This document shows, one piece after another, positions 1 to 11,139 of a stretch of DNA of 64,000 bases. Under the pieces are notes generated by a model that did not search any database, was not told the DNA's origin, and saw only the letters and a list, made by a program, of their open reading frames with translations. Origin of the DNA: Sphingomonadales bacterium. Lineage in GTDB: Bacteria > Pseudomonadota > Alphaproteobacteria > SMXS01. The stretch's first letter is position 1; every line of letters starts with the position of its first letter. The position numbers and the translations under genes were made by a program. The DNA lies in assembly GCA_022844405.1 (NCBI GenBank), contig JALHLV010000013.1, forward strand, positions 1 through 64,000, read 5' to 3'.

Positions 1-216
1 GGCGCGCCGCCGACCCTGGCGACCGCCGGATCGGGCGACGTGCTGGCCGGCCTGATCGTCGGTCTGCTGGCCCAGTCCATGCCGCCGTTCGAGGCCGCCT
101 GCGCCGGCGCCTGGCTGCACGGGCGCGCGGCGCGGCTTTTCGGGCCGGGCCTGATCGCCGAGGACATCGGCGAGATGCTGCCCGCGGCGCTGCGGGAACT
201 GGCCGCAATCGCCTAG
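1..216 (+). CDS. nnrD: ADP/ATP-dependent NAD(P)H-hydrate dehydratase, C-terminal fragment
   Basis: The reading frame is open from the first base and stops at TAG 214-216, so only the last 71 residues are present. The motif [10 protein letters not shown] near the start is the catalytic glycine-rich loop of the ribokinase-like NAD(P)HX dehydratase family, which repairs hydrated NAD(P)H. The fragment ends in a helical, alanine-rich tail. The N-terminal epimerase domain, if fused as in many bacteria, lies outside the window. The assignment rests on this one motif and the family's usual C-terminal pattern. Confidence 0.8.
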   Translation, partial: GAPPTLATAGSGDVLAGLIVGLLAQSMPPFEAACAGAWLHGRAARLFGPGLIAEDIGEMLPAALRELAAIA

Positions 217-304
217 CCAAGATCGCTGGTGCATTACAAAAAAGGTGTGCTATACGTCCGCCCCCTGAGCGGGGCGGGATGGTCGCGGATGCGCCACGAG
301 ATTG

Positions 305-389
305 GCGGGCGTGGCGGAATTGGTAGACGCGCCGGATTTAGGTTCCGGTGAGGAAACTCGTGGGGGTTCGAGTCCCTTCGCCCGCACCA
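305..389 (+). tRNA. tRNA-Leu (anticodon UAG)
   Basis: An 85-nt class II tRNA with a 7-bp acceptor stem (GCGGGCG with CGCCCGC), discriminator A386 and an encoded CCA. The anticodon stem CCGGA/TCCGG encloses loop TTTAGGT, placing anticodon TAG at 339-341. A long variable arm follows the anticodon stem, as expected for leucine. The T arm contains GGTTCGAGTCC. It sits between nnrD and tig. A TATACG sequence at 251-256 could be part of its promoter, but no convincing -35 box is seen. Confidence 0.96.
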
Positions 390-439
390 CCGCAGTCTCC
401 GCCTAGAACACTGATGCACAACAGAATTCGGACGTTCCC

Positions 440-1783
440 ATGCAAGTCACCGAAACCAGCGCCGAAGGCCTCAAGCGTGAATACAAGATCACCGTCGAGG
501 CGGACGTCATTGACAGCAAGCTCGACGAGAAGCTGAAGCAGCTCGCCGGCCGCATCCGCCTGCCGGGCTTCCGGCCGGGCAAGGTGCCGGTGGGCCATTT
601 GCGCAAGCTCCACGGCGACGCGCTGATGGGCGAGGTGCTCGAGGAGACGGTGAACGACACGACCCGCCAGACGCTGGAAAAGAACGAGCTGCGCCCGGCC
701 ATGCGCCCGAACATCGAGATCACCTCGTTCGAGCGCGGCAGCGACCTGGAGTACCAGCTTTCGGTCGAGGTGCTGCCCGAGATCGTTCCCGGCGACCTCA
801 GCACGGTGAAGCTGGAGCGCCAGACCGCGCCGGTCGGCGACGGCGACATCGAGGAGGCGCTCAAGCGCATCGCCGACGGCCAGAAGGCCTACAAGGCCGC
901 CGCCAAGACCTACAAGGCGAAGAAGGACGACGCCGTCGTCATCGATTTCCTCGGCAAGCGCGACGGCGAGCCCTTCGAAGGCGGCACCGCCGAGGATTAC
1001 GAGCTGGTGCTCGGCTCGAACGCGCTGATCCCCGGCTTCGAGGACCAGCTGATCGGCGCCAAGACCGGCGAGAAGCGCGACGTCAACGTGACCTTCCCGG
1101 AGAACTACGGCTCGGCCGACCTGGCCGGCAAGGACGCGGTCTTCGAAGTGACCGTCAAGGAAGTGAAGAAGCCGGTCGACGTGGCCATCGACGACGAGCT
1201 GGCCCAGAAGATCGGCCTGGAGAACCTGGAGCAGCTGCGCGAGCGGCTGAAGGAGCAGGTGGCGGCCGACTACAACCGCGTCTCGCGCATGAAGCTGAAG
1301 CGGGCCATGCTCGACCAGCTCGCCGACATGCATGACTTCCCGGTGCCCGAAGGCATGGTGGAGATGGAGTTCAACCAGATCTGGCAGGATTTCGAGGCCA
1401 GCCTGAAGCAGGACGGCAAGACCCTCGAGACGGCCGAAAAGCCGGAAGACGAGATGCGCAAGGAGTACCGCGAGATCGCGGTCCGCCGCGTCCGCCTCGG
1501 CCTGCTGCTGTCGAATATCGGCGACACCAACGAGATCACGGTGACCGCCGAGGAGCTGAACCGCGCGATCATGATGGAAGCCCAGCGCTTCCCCGGCCAG
1601 GAGCGCCGGGTGTTCGAATTCTACCAGAAGAATCCGGACGCCATGCAGCAGGTCCGGGCGCCGATTTTCGAGGAGAAGGTGATAGACTTTATCCTCGATA
1701 AGGCTGAAGTTACGGAGAAGGAAGTCGACCGGGAAACGCTGCTCAGCGAGCCCGACGAAGACGCCGCCGCCGACTCCAAATAG
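440..1783 (+). CDS. tig: Trigger factor (ribosome-associated chaperone and peptidyl-prolyl isomerase)
   Basis: The 447-residue length is normal for the family. The N-terminal ribosome-binding domain carries the signature loop GFRPGKVP at about residues 43-50, which docks on ribosomal protein L23. An FKBP-type PPIase domain follows at about 150-245 (VVIDFLGKRDGEPFEGG at its start), then the helical C-terminal chaperone arms. The end is acidic (EPDEDAAADSK), common in alphaproteobacteria. The ATG at 440 has no clear Shine-Dalgarno. The gene sits first in the conserved tig-clpP-clpX-lon order and folds nascent chains at the ribosome exit. Confidence 0.97.
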   Translation: MQVTETSAEGLKREYKITVEADVIDSKLDEKLKQLAGRIRLPGFRPGKVPVGHLRKLHGDALMGEVLEETVNDTTRQTLEKNELRPAMRPNIEITSFERGSDLEYQLSVEVLPEIVPGDLSTVKLERQTAPVGDGDIEEALKRIADGQKAYKAAAKTYKAKKDDAVVIDFLGKRDGEPFEGGTAEDYELVLGSNALIPGFEDQLIGAKTGEKRDVNVTFPENYGSADLAGKDAVFEVTVKEVKKPVDVAIDDELAQKIGLENLEQLRERLKEQVAADYNRVSRMKLKRAMLDQLADMHDFPVPEGMVEMEFNQIWQDFEASLKQDGKTLETAEKPEDEMRKEYREIAVRRVRLGLLLSNIGDTNEITVTAEELNRAIMMEAQRFPGQERRVFEFYQKNPDAMQQVRAPIFEEKVIDFILDKAEVTEKEVDRETLLSEPDEDAAADSK

Positions 1784-1864
1784 GCCGGGTCGCCGCGCGC
1801 GTCGGTCCGGAAGCGGAGGCGGGACGCCATCAAAGTGTCCTGCCTCTAGAAAAACCAACTATGA

Positions 1865-1888
1865 GGCCCATCTGAAGGCGGATGGGCT
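1865..1888 (+). other. Hairpin upstream of clpP
   Basis: GGCCCATC (1865-1872) pairs with GATGGGCT (1881-1888), an 8-bp stem including one G-U pair around an 8-nt loop. It lies 20 bases before the clpP start. No run of T follows, so it is not a classical terminator. It may affect read-through or stability between tig and clpP. Confidence 0.35.
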
Positions 1889-1908
1889 TCCGGCTACAAG
1901 GCGGTGAC

Positions 1909-2538
1909 ATGAGGGATCCTCTGGAAATCTACGGCGCGCTCGTTCCCATGGTGGTCGAGCAGAGCAATCGCGGCGAACGCGCCTACGACATCTATTCGCG
2001 CATGCTCAAGGAGCGCATCGTGTTCCTGGTCGGCGGCATCGACGACCATGTCTCGAGCCTGATCTGCGCCCAGCTGCTGTTCCTCGAGGCCGAGAATCCC
2101 AGCAAGGAAATCGCCCTCTACATCAATTCGCCCGGCGGCATCGTGACGTCGGGTCTCGCGATCTACGACACCATGCAGTACATCAAGGCGCCGGTGTCGA
2201 CGGTGTGCATCGGCCAGGCCGCGTCCATGGGCTCGCTGCTGCTGCAGGCGGGCGAGCCGGGCCGGCGCTTCGCCACCCCGAACGCCCGCGTCATGCTGCA
2301 CCAGCCCTCGGGCGGCGCGCAGGGTCAGGCGACGGACATTGAAATCCACGCCCGCGAGATCCTCGCGGTCCGTGAGCGCCTCAACCAGCTCTACGTCAAG
2401 CATACCGGCCAGGACATCGAGATCATCCGCCGGGCGCTGGAACGCGACAACTTCATGACGGCGTCCGAGGCCAAGACGTTCGGCCTGATCGACGAGGTTT
2501 TCGAGAAGCGCCCGGACCCGCAGAGCAAGGCCGCCTGA
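1909..2538 (+). CDS. clpP: ATP-dependent Clp protease proteolytic subunit
   Basis: Serine protease that forms the double-heptamer chamber used by ClpX and ClpA. The start is set at ATG 1909, preceded by AAGGCGGTGAC, rather than the in-frame ATG at 1882, because homologues begin near this [13 protein letters not shown] sequence; this gives 209 residues. The catalytic triad is visible: Ser106 in GQAASMGS, His131 in MLHQPSGG and Asp180 in [11 protein letters not shown], with the 25- and 49-residue spacings seen in E. coli ClpP. It lies directly upstream of clpX with a 114-bp gap, so separate transcription of clpX is possible. Confidence 0.97.
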   Translation: MRDPLEIYGALVPMVVEQSNRGERAYDIYSRMLKERIVFLVGGIDDHVSSLICAQLLFLEAENPSKEIALYINSPGGIVTSGLAIYDTMQYIKAPVSTVCIGQAASMGSLLLQAGEPGRRFATPNARVMLHQPSGGAQGQATDIEIHAREILAVRERLNQLYVKHTGQDIEIIRRALERDNFMTASEAKTFGLIDEVFEKRPDPQSKAA

Positions 2539-2652
2539 GGCGGCACGGAAATTGGACGCTTTTCCTCAGGCGGTGACGAGCCGCAACATTGGCATTGATT
2601 GCCCGGGCTTGCCCCGGATAGCATGCACTGAAACGACGGTACGACTCGGGTA

Positions 2653-3924
2653 ATGACCAAGACCAGCGGCAGCGGCGACTCAAAGAACACGCTTTATTGT
2701 TCTTTCTGCGGAAAGAGCCAGCACGAGGTGCGCAAGCTCATCGCGGGTCCGACCGTGTTCATCTGCGACGAATGCGTCGAGCTGTGCATGGACATCATCC
2801 GCGAGGAGAACAAGAACTCGCTGGTGAAGTCGGGCGACGGCATCGCCACGCCGGCCGAAATCTGCCGCGTGCTGGACGACTATGTCATCGGCCAGGAGGT
2901 CGCCAAGCGCGTGCTCTCGGTGGCGGTCCACAACCATTACAAGCGGCTCAACCACGCGTCGAAGAACAACGACGTGGAACTGTCGAAGTCCAACATCCTG
3001 CTGATCGGCCCGACCGGCTGCGGCAAGACGCTGCTGGCCCAGACGCTGGCGCGCATCCTCGACGTGCCGTTCACCATGGCGGACGCCACGACGCTGACCG
3101 AGGCCGGTTATGTGGGCGAGGACGTCGAGAACATCATCCTGAAGCTGCTGCAGTCCGCCGACTACAACGTCGAGCGCGCGCAGCGCGGCATCGTCTACAT
3201 CGACGAGGTCGACAAGATCAGCCGCAAGTCCGACAACCCTTCGATCACCCGCGACGTGTCGGGCGAGGGCGTGCAGCAGGCGCTGCTGAAGATCATGGAA
3301 GGCACGGTGGCCAGCGTGCCGCCCCAGGGCGGCCGCAAGCATCCGCAGCAGGAATTCCTGCAGGTGGACACCACCAACATCCTGTTCATCTGCGGCGGCG
3401 CGTTCTCGGGCCTCGAGAAGATCATCGACGCCCGCGGCTCCGAGAAGTCCATCGGCTTCGGCGCCAACGTGGTCGGTCCCGAGGACCGCCGCACCGGCGA
3501 CATCCTGCAGAACGTCGAGCCCGAGGACCTGCTGAAGTTCGGCCTGATCCCCGAATTCGTCGGCCGCCTGCCGGTGCTCGCGACGCTGAGAGACCTGGAC
3601 GAGACGGCGCTGATGGAGATCCTGACCAAGCCGAAGAACGCGCTGGTCAAGCAGTACCAGCGCCTGTTCGAAATGGAAGGCGTGTCGCTCGGCTTCACCG
3701 ACGACGCGCTGCACGGCGTCGCCAAGCGGGCGATCAAGCGCAAGACCGGGGCGCGCGGCCTGCGGTCGATCATGGAAAGCATCCTGCTCGACACGATGTT
3801 CGACCTGCCGGCGCTGGAAGGCGTCGGCGAGGTGGTCATCAACAACGAGGTCGTCGAGGGCCGCGCACAGCCGCTGTACATCTATTCCGAGCGGCGCGCG
3901 GACGACGCCGTCAAGGGCGCGTGA
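2653..3924 (+). CDS. clpX: ATP-dependent Clp protease, unfoldase subunit ClpX
   Basis: AAA+ unfoldase of 423 residues that recognises substrates and threads them into ClpP. The N-terminal zinc-binding domain has Cys16, Cys19, Cys38 and Cys41 (CSFCG and CDEC). Walker A is GPTGCGKT at 119-126, followed by the Walker B region [10 protein letters not shown]. The pore loop YVGED and the ClpP-binding IGF loop (GSEKSIGFG) are present. The start at ATG 2653 matches the family's N-terminal length. A weak TTGATT/TAGCAT promoter with an 18-bp spacer may lie at 2595-2624. Confidence 0.98.
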   Translation: MTKTSGSGDSKNTLYCSFCGKSQHEVRKLIAGPTVFICDECVELCMDIIREENKNSLVKSGDGIATPAEICRVLDDYVIGQEVAKRVLSVAVHNHYKRLNHASKNNDVELSKSNILLIGPTGCGKTLLAQTLARILDVPFTMADATTLTEAGYVGEDVENIILKLLQSADYNVERAQRGIVYIDEVDKISRKSDNPSITRDVSGEGVQQALLKIMEGTVASVPPQGGRKHPQQEFLQVDTTNILFICGGAFSGLEKIIDARGSEKSIGFGANVVGPEDRRTGDILQNVEPEDLLKFGLIPEFVGRLPVLATLRDLDETALMEILTKPKNALVKQYQRLFEMEGVSLGFTDDALHGVAKRAIKRKTGARGLRSIMESILLDTMFDLPALEGVGEVVINNEVVEGRAQPLYIYSERRADDAVKGA

Positions 3925-3934
3925 CATCCGTGTT

Positions 3935-3963
3935 CCCCCGTCATGGGTGCGGGGGTTGATCTT
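3935..3963 (+). terminator. Weak terminator or attenuator after clpX
   Basis: CCCCCG (3935-3940) pairs with CGGGGG (3950-3955) around a 9-nt loop and is followed by the moderately T-rich TTGATCTTT. The stem is short, so termination would be partial. It separates clpX from lon. Confidence 0.4.
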
Positions 3964-4030
3964 TCGTAACCCAATTGCCATGTGAGCGGGTACGATAGAA
4001 TGGGGCTGCCGAGTCGGTTGGCCCCCAGAT

Positions 4031-6457
<2,427 letters not shown>

Positions 6458-6488
6458 CCCGGACGCGGTTCACCGCCCCAAAACCGAT

Positions 6489-6535
6489 AAAGCCCCTGAA
6501 AAGCGCAGATTTCCTGAGCATTTCGGGGGCTTTTC
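6489..6535 (+). terminator. Rho-independent terminator after lon
   Basis: AAAGCCCCTGAAA (6489-6501) pairs with TTTCGGGGGCTTT (6521-6533), 13 bp with one G-U pair, around a 19-nt loop, with further T at 6534. The A-rich 5' arm would also allow some termination in the reverse direction. Confidence 0.8.
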
Positions 6536-6625
6536 CTTTGACGCATATGGGCGCTCCCTCTAAACTCGCGGTTCTCTCGCAAAGAGAGACCTGTTGGATA
6601 AATCAACATAAACAAGGGGGTTGTC

Positions 6626-6898
6626 GTGAACAAAAACGACCTGATCGCGGCCGTTGCAACCAGTGCAGGCCTCTCCAAGACGGATGCCGCAAGCGCGGTC
6701 GATGCCGTCCTCGACGGTATCTCTGGTGCGCTGGCGAAGGGCGATGAAGTCCGTCTCGTCGGCTTCGGCACCTTCAGCGTCGCCAAGCGCGCCGCCACCA
6801 CCGGCCGCAATCCGCGCACCGGCACCGCCATCAAGATTCCGGCGTCCACCCAGCCCAAGTTCAAGGCTGGCAAGGCGCTGAAGGACGCCGTCAACTAA
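6626..6898 (+). CDS. hup: HU family DNA-binding protein
   Basis: A 90-residue nucleoid protein that bends DNA as a dimer. It starts at GTG 6626 with a strong Shine-Dalgarno AAGGGGG five bases upstream. The N-terminal helices (NKNDLIAAVATSAGLSKTDA) and the HU signature in the beta arm (GFGTFSVAKRAATTGRNPRTG) are complete, including the minor-groove-intercalating RNP sequence (RNPRTG). It stands alone between two terminators, next to tRNA-Val. A small TCTCTC/GAGAGA hairpin lies in the leader at 6573-6589. Confidence 0.97.
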   Translation: MNKNDLIAAVATSAGLSKTDAASAVDAVLDGISGALAKGDEVRLVGFGTFSVAKRAATTGRNPRTGTAIKIPASTQPKFKAGKALKDAVN

Positions 6899-6926
6899 AG
6901 GCGTTTCCTGACGTTTCTGGTCAAGC

Positions 6927-6964
6927 AGCCGGCCGTCCTTCGCGGGGCGGTCGGCTTCATTTAT
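6927..6964 (+). terminator. Rho-independent terminator after hup
   Basis: AGCCGGCCGTCC (6927-6938) pairs with GGGCGGTCGGCT (6945-6956), 12 bp with two G-U pairs, loop TTCGCG, followed by TCATTTATT. Confidence 0.75.
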
Positions 6965-6997
6965 TGCGTGTAAATTGCATTTAATTTGAACTGCTTC

Positions 6998-7073
6998 GGG
7001 CGGTTAGCTCAGTTGGTAGAGCATCTCGTTTACACCGAGAGGGTCGGCGGTTCGAGCCCGTCACCGCCCACCA
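6998..7073 (+). tRNA. tRNA-Val (anticodon UAC)
   Basis: A 76-nt tRNA with acceptor stem GGGCGGT/ACCGCCC, discriminator A7070 and encoded CCA (7071-7073). The anticodon stem TCTCG/CGAGA encloses TTTACAC, giving anticodon TAC. The T arm is GGCGGTTCGAGCCCGTC. In related genomes hup, tRNA-Val, tRNA-Asp and nuo are often close together; here tRNA-Val and tRNA-Asp are 6.4 kb apart. Confidence 0.97.
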
Positions 7074-7154
7074 GCCTTCGCGCTGCACGCTTCGGCCTGG
7101 CAAGCCAGGGCACAGAATTCAGTGCGCGGCGCGCGTCGCGCCGAGGTTACTTTC

Positions 7155-7394
7155 TTGCGCTACGTTTACATGCTTCGCAGCCAGGTTGACCCTGATCGGC
7201 ACTACATGGGCGTCACCGGCGATTTGAAGGCTCGGCTCGCCCGGCACAATCCCGGGGAGGTCCCACATACTTCCAGATATCGGCCCTGGACGCTGGCGAC
7301 CCACGTGGCTTTTTCCGACGAGGTCAAGGCCTTCGCATTCGAGAAATATCTCAAGTCGGCGTCGGGCCGTCCTTTCGCAAAAAAGCGGTTCTGA
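7155..7394 (+). CDS. GIY-YIG nuclease superfamily protein (YhbQ/UPF0213-like)
   Basis: A small (79-residue) stand-alone GIY-YIG domain. The motif appears as YVYMLRS, then YMGVTGDLKARLARHN (here GVT in place of the usual GIT), followed by HTSRYRPWTL, FEKYLKSASGR and a terminal AKKRF, all typical of this family. Members are predicted nucleases with poorly defined cellular roles. The TTG at 7155, with GAGG 8-12 bases upstream, is preferred because the domain starts there; GTG 7122 would add 11 residues. It is the first gene of the accessory block downstream of tRNA-Val. Confidence 0.85.
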   Translation: MRYVYMLRSQVDPDRHYMGVTGDLKARLARHNPGEVPHTSRYRPWTLATHVAFSDEVKAFAFEKYLKSASGRPFAKKRF

Positions 7395-7444
7395 CCTGAA
7401 TTCCGCCATCGGGAATCGCTCTGCCGTGCCTTGGGTGAGCCCTC

Positions 7445-9061
7445 TCAGAACCGGCTGACGACGGCGATGCGGCCGATGCTGCGCTCGAAGCCGCTCGATG
7501 ACTGTGTGCGGGAGGTCGAGTAATCGTAGGCGAACTCGACGGCGAGATCGCGGTGGATGTCCCACGTCAGGCTGATCCCCGCGCTCTTCGTGAACCGCGA
7601 GGACCCGGGAACTTCGATCTCGTAGCCGATGACCAACCGGATGTCCCAGCGCAGCGAGCGGCCCAGCGAGTCCGATGCCTGGAGCAGGACTTCGTTGAGG
7701 TGGAGCAGGCCGGGATTGTAGTAGCCGGCCTGCCCGGGCCTCGTGAAGTCGAAGCCGGTATAGCGGTAGCCGAGCACGATCCTGGGGTCGTTCAGGATTC
7801 GGCGGCCGGCTTGCAGTTGCCACCAGGTACGCCGGTTTCCATCGGAATAGTCCGCCCAGCTTGCCCGCGCCGAGAGCCGCGTGCGTTCATCGACCAGAAA
7901 ATCCATCGACGCGTTCACCTGGGTCGCCACCAGCCCGGCCCTGAGTGCCTCCTCGCTGTCGAATGTCCACCGGGAGGAGCCGACGTCGAAGCGAAGCCGG
8001 TCGTTGGGGACGAAGGTGAGATAGGTTTCGTAGGTGAAGATATCCCTGTCGCCCGACTGGCCCCGGACATCGATGACATCGGCATACACGCTCGCGTTCA
8101 GGTCGAAGGCGTCGCTCAGTCGCAGCTGGCCGCGCAGGCCGAACCGGTCGACGCGGATTTTTTCCACGGAGTCGCCGGGTGGGCGATAGAGCGCGGCAAC
8201 GTATCGCGGCCCCGCGGAGCCCCTCCCATCCAGGAAAGTCGCCCGCGCATCGAGCGCCAGTTCAGTGATTTCGAGGTCATCGGACTGGTCGTAGATGCGC
8301 CAGTCGGCGCGGGCCGCCGGACGCTTCTGGGCTTCGATCTCGCCCAGCAGAGTCCGGGCCCGGTCATCGCCCGGGTCGGCCGCGAGCTGGGCTCGCAGCA
8401 CCTCTACCGACCGATCCGGCCGGCCCATCCAGGTCAGCGATTCGGCGATGATGGCGATCGCCTGGCGGTCGTTGGGCTGCTGCCCAATCACCGGCGCCAG
8501 GCGCTCGATCGCCCGCCGGTAGCGGCCGCGCCAGCTCAGCACGCGGGCGGCGCCGCGCTGTGCCTCCGGTTCGCCCGGGTGATCGCCCAGGACCTGTTCA
8601 TAAGCGGCCAGCGCCTCGCCCAGCCGGTTGGCCCAGGACAGCACCTGCGCCCGCGCCAGGCGGACCTCGAGATCGGCCGGGGTATCGACCAGCATACGGT
8701 CATAGAGGGCGATGGAGGCGGCATGGTCGCCCTGCCACGAGAGGGCGCGAGCGAGCCCCATGCGCGCCCAGCGCAGCCGGCCGGGATCGCTTGCCGCCGT
8801 GGCGCCCCGGTATAGCGCGATCGCCTCGTCGACGCGGCCGGACCAGGTCAACTGGTCGGCCAGTTCCAGGACCCACTCCTCCTGGCGGCCCGGCGCCATC
8901 GCAATCGCTTGCCTGAACGCGGCGATCGCGTCGGCGTGCCGGTCCTGGCGGGCGGCCGCGCGGGCGATCCCGACGGCCTCGTCGGCGGCGGGGGTCGGGC
9001 TCCGCGCCGCCGCTTCAGCCGAGCAGACCAGCAATAGCGAAAAAATCGCCGCCTTCAGCAT
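7445..9061 (-). CDS. YaiO-like outer-membrane protein with TPR domain
   Basis: A 538-residue envelope protein. The start at 9061 gives a clear signal peptide (MLKAAIFSLLLVCSAEAAA). Five TPR-type repeats follow, marked by the recurring L-S/T-W-x-G-R element at residues 71, 107, 141, 175 and 209, spaced about 34 apart. From about residue 255 the sequence alternates like beta strands and ends in phenylalanine (RIAVVSRF), as outer-membrane barrels do. This layout matches YaiO-type proteins and is analogous to PgaA/BcsC exporters that guide polysaccharide through the periplasm and outer membrane. Its start overlaps the end of the glycosyltransferase gene by 7 bp (ATGCTGA), so the two are co-translated. 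The substrate is unknown. Confidence 0.8.
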   Translation of the reverse strand: MLKAAIFSLLLVCSAEAAARSPTPAADEAVGIARAAARQDRHADAIAAFRQAIAMAPGRQEEWVLELADQLTWSGRVDEAIALYRGATAASDPGRLRWARMGLARALSWQGDHAASIALYDRMLVDTPADLEVRLARAQVLSWANRLGEALAAYEQVLGDHPGEPEAQRGAARVLSWRGRYRRAIERLAPVIGQQPNDRQAIAIIAESLTWMGRPDRSVEVLRAQLAADPGDDRARTLLGEIEAQKRPAARADWRIYDQSDDLEITELALDARATFLDGRGSAGPRYVAALYRPPGDSVEKIRVDRFGLRGQLRLSDAFDLNASVYADVIDVRGQSGDRDIFTYETYLTFVPNDRLRFDVGSSRWTFDSEEALRAGLVATQVNASMDFLVDERTRLSARASWADYSDGNRRTWWQLQAGRRILNDPRIVLGYRYTGFDFTRPGQAGYYNPGLLHLNEVLLQASDSLGRSLRWDIRLVIGYEIEVPGSSRFTKSAGISLTWDIHRDLAVEFAYDYSTSRTQSSSGFERSIGRIAVVSRF

Positions 9062-10962
9062 GCTGCCTCGAGGGGGGCGGCGCTGGCTGACCGCTGATTG
9101 CGGATGGCTTCCAGGACCAGCGGACCCAGGCCGACGCAGGCGATGCAGCCAGCCAGCCAGCCGGCCCAGGCCGCCGCGACATAGTGGCCCCGAGCGGCGA
9201 ACACGAGCATCCAGGCGGACTGCGTGACGATGAAGAAAAGCTCGACGAGCAGGTAGGGCACGCGAACATTCGGCTTGCGGGCGGACGTCGCGCGCCTGGC
9301 GCCGGGCGAGATGCGCGGCTGGCCTTGCGCCGCCGACACGGCGGCCGTCTTCGGGGTGCGCTCGAACTCCGCATGCATCGGCCCGAACAGGCCTTCCAGG
9401 AACGCGCACACATGGTGCGGCAGCATGCCGGCGTTGATGAACAGGTAGGGGAACACACGCAAGAATCTGCGTACCCGTCCCGACCCGACATCAGCCCGGT
9501 TCGCATAGGTCCGGCGCGTCTCGATCGTTGCAAGCAACGTCGCGACGAGCGCGAAGATCGACGGCGGCAGGAAGTAGATCATCGATCCCACGACCTCGTC
9601 GGAGCTGCCGAACCAAAGGCCATGGGTGATCAGAAACGGGAAGATGGTGATCCATGAGGCCCACAGCGGCCATTGCCAGGAAATGCCCATGAAGTAGGTC
9701 AGGTAGATCTTGGTGAGCCACGGTCTGCGGTAATTGAAAAGCAGCGTCCCCATGTGCAATCGCTGAAGCTGCGCCCAACCCTGTGTCCAGCGTTTCTGCT
9801 GGAGGCGATAGGCGGCAAACGTCTGGGGCAGTTCCGCCGGCGCCACGACCTCCTTGACGAAACGGGTCTGGTAGCCGGCGAAGAGCACGCGCATGCTGAG
9901 TTCGCAGTCTTCGACGAGGCTCGCGGAACGCCATCCGCCGGCCGCCTGGATGGCCGAGGCCCGCCACACACCCGCGGTACCGGTAAAGTTGACGAAGTGG
10001 ATGACAGCCGACCGCCAGGACTTCTGAAGCGTGTGGTGGTCGTCCACCCAGAGCGCCTGCGCGGCGGTCAGCAGCGACTCGTCATCGTTGAGATGTCCCC
10101 ATTGCGCCTGGACGAGCGCCAGTTCAGGCTTGCCCGCGCCATCGACCTCGAAGAAGTGGGGCATGGCATTACGAAGAAAGTCGTGCGGCGGCAGGAAATC
10201 GGCATCGAAGATGGCGATGAACTCCGCGTCGGTGAGGTGCCGGCCGGCTTCCAGCGCGCCGGCCTTGTAGCCCGCGCGGTTGGCGCGGTGGATCCAGGCA
10301 CAGGGAATGCCGGTTTCCCGCGACACGTCGTCGCAGACACCCCGGACCATGTCCTGGATGGCCGGGTCGGTGGAATCGTCGAGCACCTGAATGGTCAGCC
10401 GTCCCTTCGGCCAGTCCAGCGCGGCCGCCGCCTCGATGATCCGCCGTGCGACGGCGGCTTCATTGAACATGGGAAGCTGCACACAAACGGCCGGCGTCTC
10501 CATCGGCAGGCGTCCGGGACTCCTGGGGGATCGCCCGCTCCAGATGTATCCAATGCGTTCCATCAGCCCAAACGACAGCCATAATATAATAAAGGCGAAT
10601 GGAACGTGAAGAATGGCGAGGATGATCCAGCCGACCGGTGATGCTCCGGCGGTTCCTGGTTGCCAACCTCCCAGCGTCATTGAAAACAAAACCAGCCAGA
10701 CCAGCGTCAGTGACGCCAGGTAGAGCCGCCAGTCGCCAGAAATCGACCGCGCTGGCCTGGTTTTCCGGGTGGCTTTGTCGACATGAAGATGTTTCTTCAG
10801 GCCCGTTTCGCCGGGGTTCGCGATCTCTATCGGCCCCGCGTTCACCCATGACGCGTCCCGCTGCATCTTCTGTTCGTCGTCATCGCTCGCTGGCGTGACG
10901 GGCGTTACGCGGTATCCCGGCGCCGATGGCCGGTGGTTCCGGCCGGTTCCCTGTGTCGACAT
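9055..10962 (-). CDS. Family 2 processive glycosyltransferase (cellulose/mannan synthase-like)
   Basis: An inner-membrane polysaccharide synthase of 635 residues. The start at 10962 has Shine-Dalgarno AAGGGAG eight bases upstream; earlier in-frame ATGs add only a low-complexity arginine/serine tail. The N-terminal ~70 residues are hydrophilic, then two membrane segments precede the GT2 domain. Catalytic signatures are all present: DDSTD (195-199), FDADF with DxD at 253-255, VEDCE (351-352) and QQKRW (388-392). Several C-terminal membrane helices follow. The core resembles CslA/mannan-type synthases more than BcsA, and no PilZ-type c-di-GMP binding motif is seen. It is translationally coupled to the YaiO-like exporter; the polymer made is not predictable here. 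Confidence 0.85.
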   Translation of the reverse strand: MSTQGTGRNHRPSAPGYRVTPVTPASDDDEQKMQRDASWVNAGPIEIANPGETGLKKHLHVDKATRKTRPARSISGDWRLYLASLTLVWLVLFSMTLGGWQPGTAGASPVGWIILAILHVPFAFIILWLSFGLMERIGYIWSGRSPRSPGRLPMETPAVCVQLPMFNEAAVARRIIEAAAALDWPKGRLTIQVLDDSTDPAIQDMVRGVCDDVSRETGIPCAWIHRANRAGYKAGALEAGRHLTDAEFIAIFDADFLPPHDFLRNAMPHFFEVDGAGKPELALVQAQWGHLNDDESLLTAAQALWVDDHHTLQKSWRSAVIHFVNFTGTAGVWRASAIQAAGGWRSASLVEDCELSMRVLFAGYQTRFVKEVVAPAELPQTFAAYRLQQKRWTQGWAQLQRLHMGTLLFNYRRPWLTKIYLTYFMGISWQWPLWASWITIFPFLITHGLWFGSSDEVVGSMIYFLPPSIFALVATLLATIETRRTYANRADVGSGRVRRFLRVFPYLFINAGMLPHHVCAFLEGLFGPMHAEFERTPKTAAVSAAQGQPRISPGARRATSARKPNVRVPYLLVELFFIVTQSAWMLVFAARGHYVAAAWAGWLAGCIACVGLGPLVLEAIRNQRSASAAPLEAAC

Positions 10963-11139
10963 CAGCGAACTCCCTTGCGTGCGGCGCGAGCTGTTCCTGC
11001 GCCTGGGTAGAGAACTCGAGGTCGGCCGGGGACGTGAACGACGCCTGAAATCCACATGAAAGGAGCATGAAAATCAGTGCTTGGGCGGCGAAGATCGGTA
11101 ACATGGCAGGTGACGAGATCCTCCTGGACTGAAGGTGCC

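Noticed and set aside
234-304. Promoter for tRNA-Leu
   Set aside because: TATACG at 251-256 is acceptable, but no -35 box at a proper distance is convincing, so it was not listed.
338-1858. Long minus-strand frame opposite tig
   Set aside because: It is an arginine/leucine-rich shadow of trigger factor in GC-rich DNA, with no recognisable motif and no ribosome site.
3925-4030. Heat-shock promoter for lon
   Set aside because: No sequence close to the alphaproteobacterial sigma-32 consensus could be identified with confidence.
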